Part shown: piece after piece, positions 63,276-64,000 of the stretch
Layout: each line of letters begins with the position of its first letter
Position numbering within the stretch: the first letter of the stretch is position 1
Assembly: GCF_023169965.1 (NCBI RefSeq)
Contig: NZ_AP025592.1
Location: 1,860,001 to 1,924,000 of the forward strand
Length of the DNA: 64,000 bases
Source of the DNA: Anaeromyxobacter paludicola
GTDB lineage: Bacteria; Myxococcota; Myxococcia; Myxococcales; Anaeromyxobacteraceae
Direction of reading: 5' to 3'
Notes under the pieces: model-generated
What the model saw: the letters and a program-made list of their open reading frames with translations, nothing else
Database searches by the model: none
Told to the model about the DNA's origin: nothing
Translations under genes and position numbers: made by a program

Positions 63276-63917
63276 TCACCGGATTCCGAGCCACTTGTGT
63301 GCCTGGAGACTTACCCGCCATGGTGGATTCGCGAGGCAGTACTCGAGGACGCGCTGCGTGTTCTCAACGCGGCGCGGCCCGTCCATCGGCTGCAGGAAGA
63401 ACTCTGCGAACGGTAGCGAGGCGTATCTCTTCGGCTCCGCACCAAACTGCGGGAAGATGAGCTTGAGCTCGTTGCCCGTGCGCACAGCGAGTTCCGTTCC
63501 CGCTTTTGGGCTGACACACACCCAATCGATTCCGCTGACCAGCGGAACGGTCCCGTTCGTTTCGACGGCGATTTCAAACCCCCTCACATGCAGAGCTCTC
63601 ACGAGTAAAGGGTCGAGTTGGAGACCCGGCTCCCCGCCAGTGCAAACCACGAAAGGCCGCCGGTTCGGCGCAGTCGAGCCAGGCCACGCGTTGCGAACCG
63701 CATCGGCGAGATCATCCGGCGAGGCAAATCGCCCTCCGCCGGGTCCGTCGGTCCCGGAGAAGTCCGTATCGCAGAAGCGACACACGGCTGAAGCGCGGTC
63801 GACTTCCCGCCCAGACCACAAATTGCAACCCGAAAACCGACAGAACACGGCGGGGCGCCCGGCGTGGCCACCCTCGCCCTGAACCGTGTAGAAGATCTCT
63901 TTGACGACGTATGCCAT
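63276..63917 (-). CDS. queE: 7-carboxy-7-deazaguanine synthase QueE
   Basis: The 213-residue radical SAM enzyme has FYTVQGEG, then the cluster GCNLWSGRE...VCRFCDTDF with Cys31, Cys46 and Cys49 (the C-x14-C-x2-C variant known for QueE), [11 protein letters not shown] and ETNGTV. It rearranges carboxytetrahydropterin to the 7-deazaguanine core using S-adenosylmethionine. It begins six bases after the queC stop. Confidence 0.93.
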   Translation of the reverse strand: MAYVVKEIFYTVQGEGGHAGRPAVFCRFSGCNLWSGREVDRASAVCRFCDTDFSGTDGPGGGRFASPDDLADAVRNAWPGSTAPNRRPFVVCTGGEPGLQLDPLLVRALHVRGFEIAVETNGTVPLVSGIDWVCVSPKAGTELAVRTGNELKLIFPQFGAEPKRYASLPFAEFFLQPMDGPRRVENTQRVLEYCLANPPWRVSLQAHKWLGIR

Positions 63918-63923
63918 CGGGCT

Positions 63924-64000
63924 CTACGGGGCTCGTCCGTATACCGGGTCGGTCATCCCAAGCTCCTCAAAGCCCTTGTTCCTTAGAAGGCACGAGTCGC
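63924..64000 (-). CDS. queC: 7-cyano-7-deazaguanine synthase QueC, C-terminal end (cut by window end)
   Basis: The minus strand is open from the window edge to TAG at 63926-63924 and reads DSCLLRNKGFEELGMTDPVYG, the typical zinc-site and terminal segment of QueC (the rest of the CxxCxxC site is outside). QueC makes preQ0, the base inserted by DpdA. The spacing of six bases to queE shows it is part of the same operon. Confidence 0.8.
   Translation of the reverse strand, partial: DSCLLRNKGFEELGMTDPVYGRAP

Noticed and set aside
1-64000. CRISPR arrays, transposases, integrases, rRNA and complete tRNA genes
   Set aside because: None was seen on either strand. No regularly spaced repeats or recombinase signatures were found.

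Overview
This window comes from a high-GC bacterium, most likely a member of the Myxococcota (Anaeromyxobacter-like). That guess rests on the very high GC of the backbone genes, the AddAB-type nuclease pair, the paired WYL regulators and the many GTG starts; no rRNA or complete tRNA is present to confirm it. Short backbone segments (dnaB, addB-addA) alternate with accessory blocks that look like a defence island.

Layout. (1) 1-1653: C-terminal part of a TOTE-type primase-helicase protein. (2) 2.0-3.9 kb: a tRNA 3'-end-like remnant with a strong hairpin, two small unknown genes and an excisionase-like helix-turn-helix gene, which look like the edge of an integrated element. (3) 3.87-7.59 kb, minus strand: a complete two-gene Hachiman anti-phage system (hamA-hamB). 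(4) 7.6-13.0 kb: a dapF remnant, a small beta-repeat protein, an EcsC-family protein, an orphan PD-(D/E)XK-like nuclease, an RNase J-like metallo-beta-lactamase protein and two poorly preserved genes. (5) 13.2-15.2 kb: a WYL regulator divergent from a small HTH gene and a metallophosphoesterase. (6) 15.2-25.0 kb: dnaB, a zinc-ribbon protein, addB and addA. A two-gene cassette (nuclease-like protein plus an unknown protein) sits at the 3' end of addA and is followed by a second, diverged copy of the addA terminus. (7) 25-40 kb: VWA protein, antirestriction/IrrE-like metalloprotein, lipoprotein, ADP-ribosylglycohydrolase, double-AAA ATPase, NERD-helicase, two-DTG aspartyl protease-like protein, uracil-DNA glycosylase-like protein, a small operon with an extra metK, and three consecutive WYL genes. 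(8) 41.1-64.0 kb: a Dpd 7-deazaguanine DNA modification/restriction locus.

The Dpd locus is the main system. Two operons converge at about 57.58 kb. The plus-strand operon carries the restriction-side genes dpdE, F, G, H, I, J and K, mostly joined by 1-4 base overlaps. The minus-strand operon carries queC (cut by the window end), queE, queD, folE2, an unassigned YaaA/DUF6884-like gene, a second DpdB-like gene, dpdA and dpdB. The expected flow is GTP to preQ0 by FolE2, QueD, QueE and QueC, followed by insertion of preQ0 into DNA by DpdA with DpdB help. A further step may be carried out by the unassigned gene. Unmodified DNA would then be attacked by the helicase, ATPase and phospholipase-D-like set. 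Unusual points are two DpdB paralogues flanking dpdA, a preQ0 pathway encoded within the cluster using FolE2, and no recognisable DpdD inside the window.
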